Source: Nocardioides sp. GY 10113
Lineage (GTDB): Bacteria > Actinomycetota > Actinomycetes > Propionibacteriales > Nocardioidaceae
NCBI RefSeq assembly: GCF_004919105.1
Contig: NZ_STGK01000022.1
Span: 1 to 55,591 of the forward strand
Direction: 5' to 3'
Length of the DNA stretch: 55,591 bases
Shown: positions 54,947 to 55,591 of the stretch, one piece after another
Position numbering within the stretch: the stretch's first letter is position 1
How the letters are laid out: each line of letters starts with the position of its first letter
The notes under the pieces: generated by a model
Told to the model about the DNA's origin: nothing
Seen by the model: the letters and a program-made list of their open reading frames with translations, nothing else
The model's database searches: none
Translations under genes and position numbers: made by a program

Positions 54947-55348
54947 ATGGCGCGACGAACGATCGTCACCTACTACTCAGATCTGAGCGGGGCTGAGATC
55001 CGCAGCGAAGGCGTCGGCGTGCCCTTCGGCTTGGATGGCGATGCGTTCGAGATCGACCTTTCGCCTGAGGAACACGAAGCCCTGCGTGAGGCATTGGCGC
55101 CGTTCGTTGCCGCTGCGAGACGGGTTCGGACCACGAGCAGCCATGACCCGAGATCGGTCAACGACGAGTCGAAGGCGGGGCTTCCAGACCCGCAAACCCT
55201 GCGACAGTGGGCGCTCGAGAATGGGTTCGACGTCCCCGCCCGTGGCCGTGTGCCGGAGTTGGTGCGCGAGGCATACAAGGCGGCGCACGTACACCGCGAC
55301 GTGACCACGATCGGCCGGCTTCTCAGTCCGATGTCCCAGTCTCGGTGA
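54947..55348 (+). CDS. Lsr2-like nucleoid-associated silencer
   Basis: A 133-residue Lsr2-family protein. The N-terminal oligomerisation domain (RRTIVTYYSDLSGAEI, FGLDGDAFEIDLS) is followed by a linker (about 68-83) and a C-terminal DNA-binding domain containing LRQWALENGFDVPARGRVPELV, with the minor-groove RGR. Lsr2 silences AT-rich, horizontally acquired DNA in actinobacteria. The ATG at 54947 has GGAGAGGA upstream. It starts 59 bp after dndA on the same strand and may be co-transcribed. Whether it is the chromosomal silencer or an island-borne paralogue cannot be told here. Confidence 0.92.
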   Translation: MARRTIVTYYSDLSGAEIRSEGVGVPFGLDGDAFEIDLSPEEHEALREALAPFVAAARRVRTTSSHDPRSVNDESKAGLPDPQTLRQWALENGFDVPARGRVPELVREAYKAAHVHRDVTTIGRLLSPMSQSR

Positions 55349-55551
55349 CCATCCGGCGCCATACCGTGCGCCGCTTGGCGCCCACAGCGCCGCGATCCGG
55401 GTGCTCATACACAGGTTCGGCTGCTCGACGAGTGACCGCCCGCCGGATGTCGTTCGCTCGCGCCATGCATCGTCTTGCTCTTCTCTCGCCCGCCGAGGTC
55501 GCCGCCCTGTCCCGTCACCAGCGAGAGGGGGACTGCTGCACGGACAGGTGA
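55345..55551 (+). CDS. Possible small Arg-rich ORF after the Lsr2 gene
   Basis: A possible 68-residue product starting with a GTG at 55345 that overlaps the Lsr2 stop by 4 bp (GTGA). The protein is arginine-rich, starting VTIRRHTVRRL, with a C-terminal segment ALLSPAEVAALSRHQREGD that looks more protein-like. A shorter start at the ATG at 55465 would keep only that segment. Third-position GC is only moderately high, so chance cannot be excluded. No family is recognised; the last 40 bp of the window hold no other gene. Confidence 0.25.
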   Translation: MTIRRHTVRRLAPTAPRSGCSYTGSAARRVTARRMSFARAMHRLALLSPAEVAALSRHQREGDCCTDR

Positions 55552-55591
55552 CAGTTGGGGTTAGGCCGCCTGGACGGCGGTCGGGGCCATG

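Noticed and set aside
37785..55591. DndFGH or SspBCD-type genes
   Set aside because: No protein in the island has the expected DndF/G/H or SspB/C/D features. The effector genes present are different families.

Overview
The window is high-GC actinobacterial chromosome, most likely Nocardioides or a close relative (Nocardioidaceae). The evidence is the GC-rich third codon positions, many GTG starts, and actinobacteria-specific genes and orders: ClgR next to PgsA, the two-lipoyl SucB, DUF4191, DUF3099, GlnR-type control of glutamine synthetase, and Lsr2. It has two parts: about 37.6 kb of ordinary core genome, then about 17.8 kb of lower-GC accessory DNA carrying a DNA phosphorothioation (PT) defence island. 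The genus is inferred from gene content only.

Core, 1-37600. The first genes are lhr helicase, a Nei/Fpg glycosylase and htpX (+). Next is a minus-strand block: clgR, pgsA, rimO, a RodZ-like HTH membrane protein, ftsK, rnj, dapA, an F420-type oxidoreductase, folA, thyA, phzF-like, a small protein and gcvT. From 21 to 31.6 kb come pepA, then a group of lipoate genes. lpd and sucB encode a dehydrogenase E3 and a lipoylated E2. lipB and lipA make the lipoyl cofactor on that E2, and gcvT belongs to another lipoyl-dependent system. An ABC exporter lies between lipB and lipA. Next are DUF4191, DUF3099, an RDD protein and two glutamine synthetases, type III and type I. The type I gene has a textbook-spaced GlnR box.

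Boundary, 37579-37784. A cluster of four hairpins separates glnA from the island.

PT island, 37785 to the window end. (a) A minus-strand DUF262/DUF1524 protein has the architecture of SspE/GmrSD modification-dependent nucleases. (b) A plus-strand, tightly packed operon (40029-47100) encodes a 739-residue protein with RNA-polymerase-alpha-CTD-like, sigma-region-4-like and HARE-HTH-like segments, a PLD-nuclease/DEAH-helicase of the Dnd restriction family, a 63-residue protein, a second DndD-like SMC ATPase and a Dnd-associated protein. (c) A minus-strand operon (53594-47110) is dndB-dndC-dndD-dndE plus a methyltransferase-like gene, with three 4-bp overlaps and a 2-bp gap before dndE. (d) dndA (cysteine desulfurase) is divergent from dndB across about 105 bp with three TCCAAACA repeats, a candidate operator. 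(e) An Lsr2-like xenogeneic silencer follows dndA.

The expected logic is that DndA supplies sulfur, DndC/D/E insert PT into DNA, and DndB limits expression or target choice. The plus-strand operon, with or without the DUF262 protein, would attack unmodified or foreign DNA. No DndFGH-like genes are present, so restriction probably uses this less-studied effector set. The modification and putative restriction operons converge tail to tail with 9 bp between stop codons.
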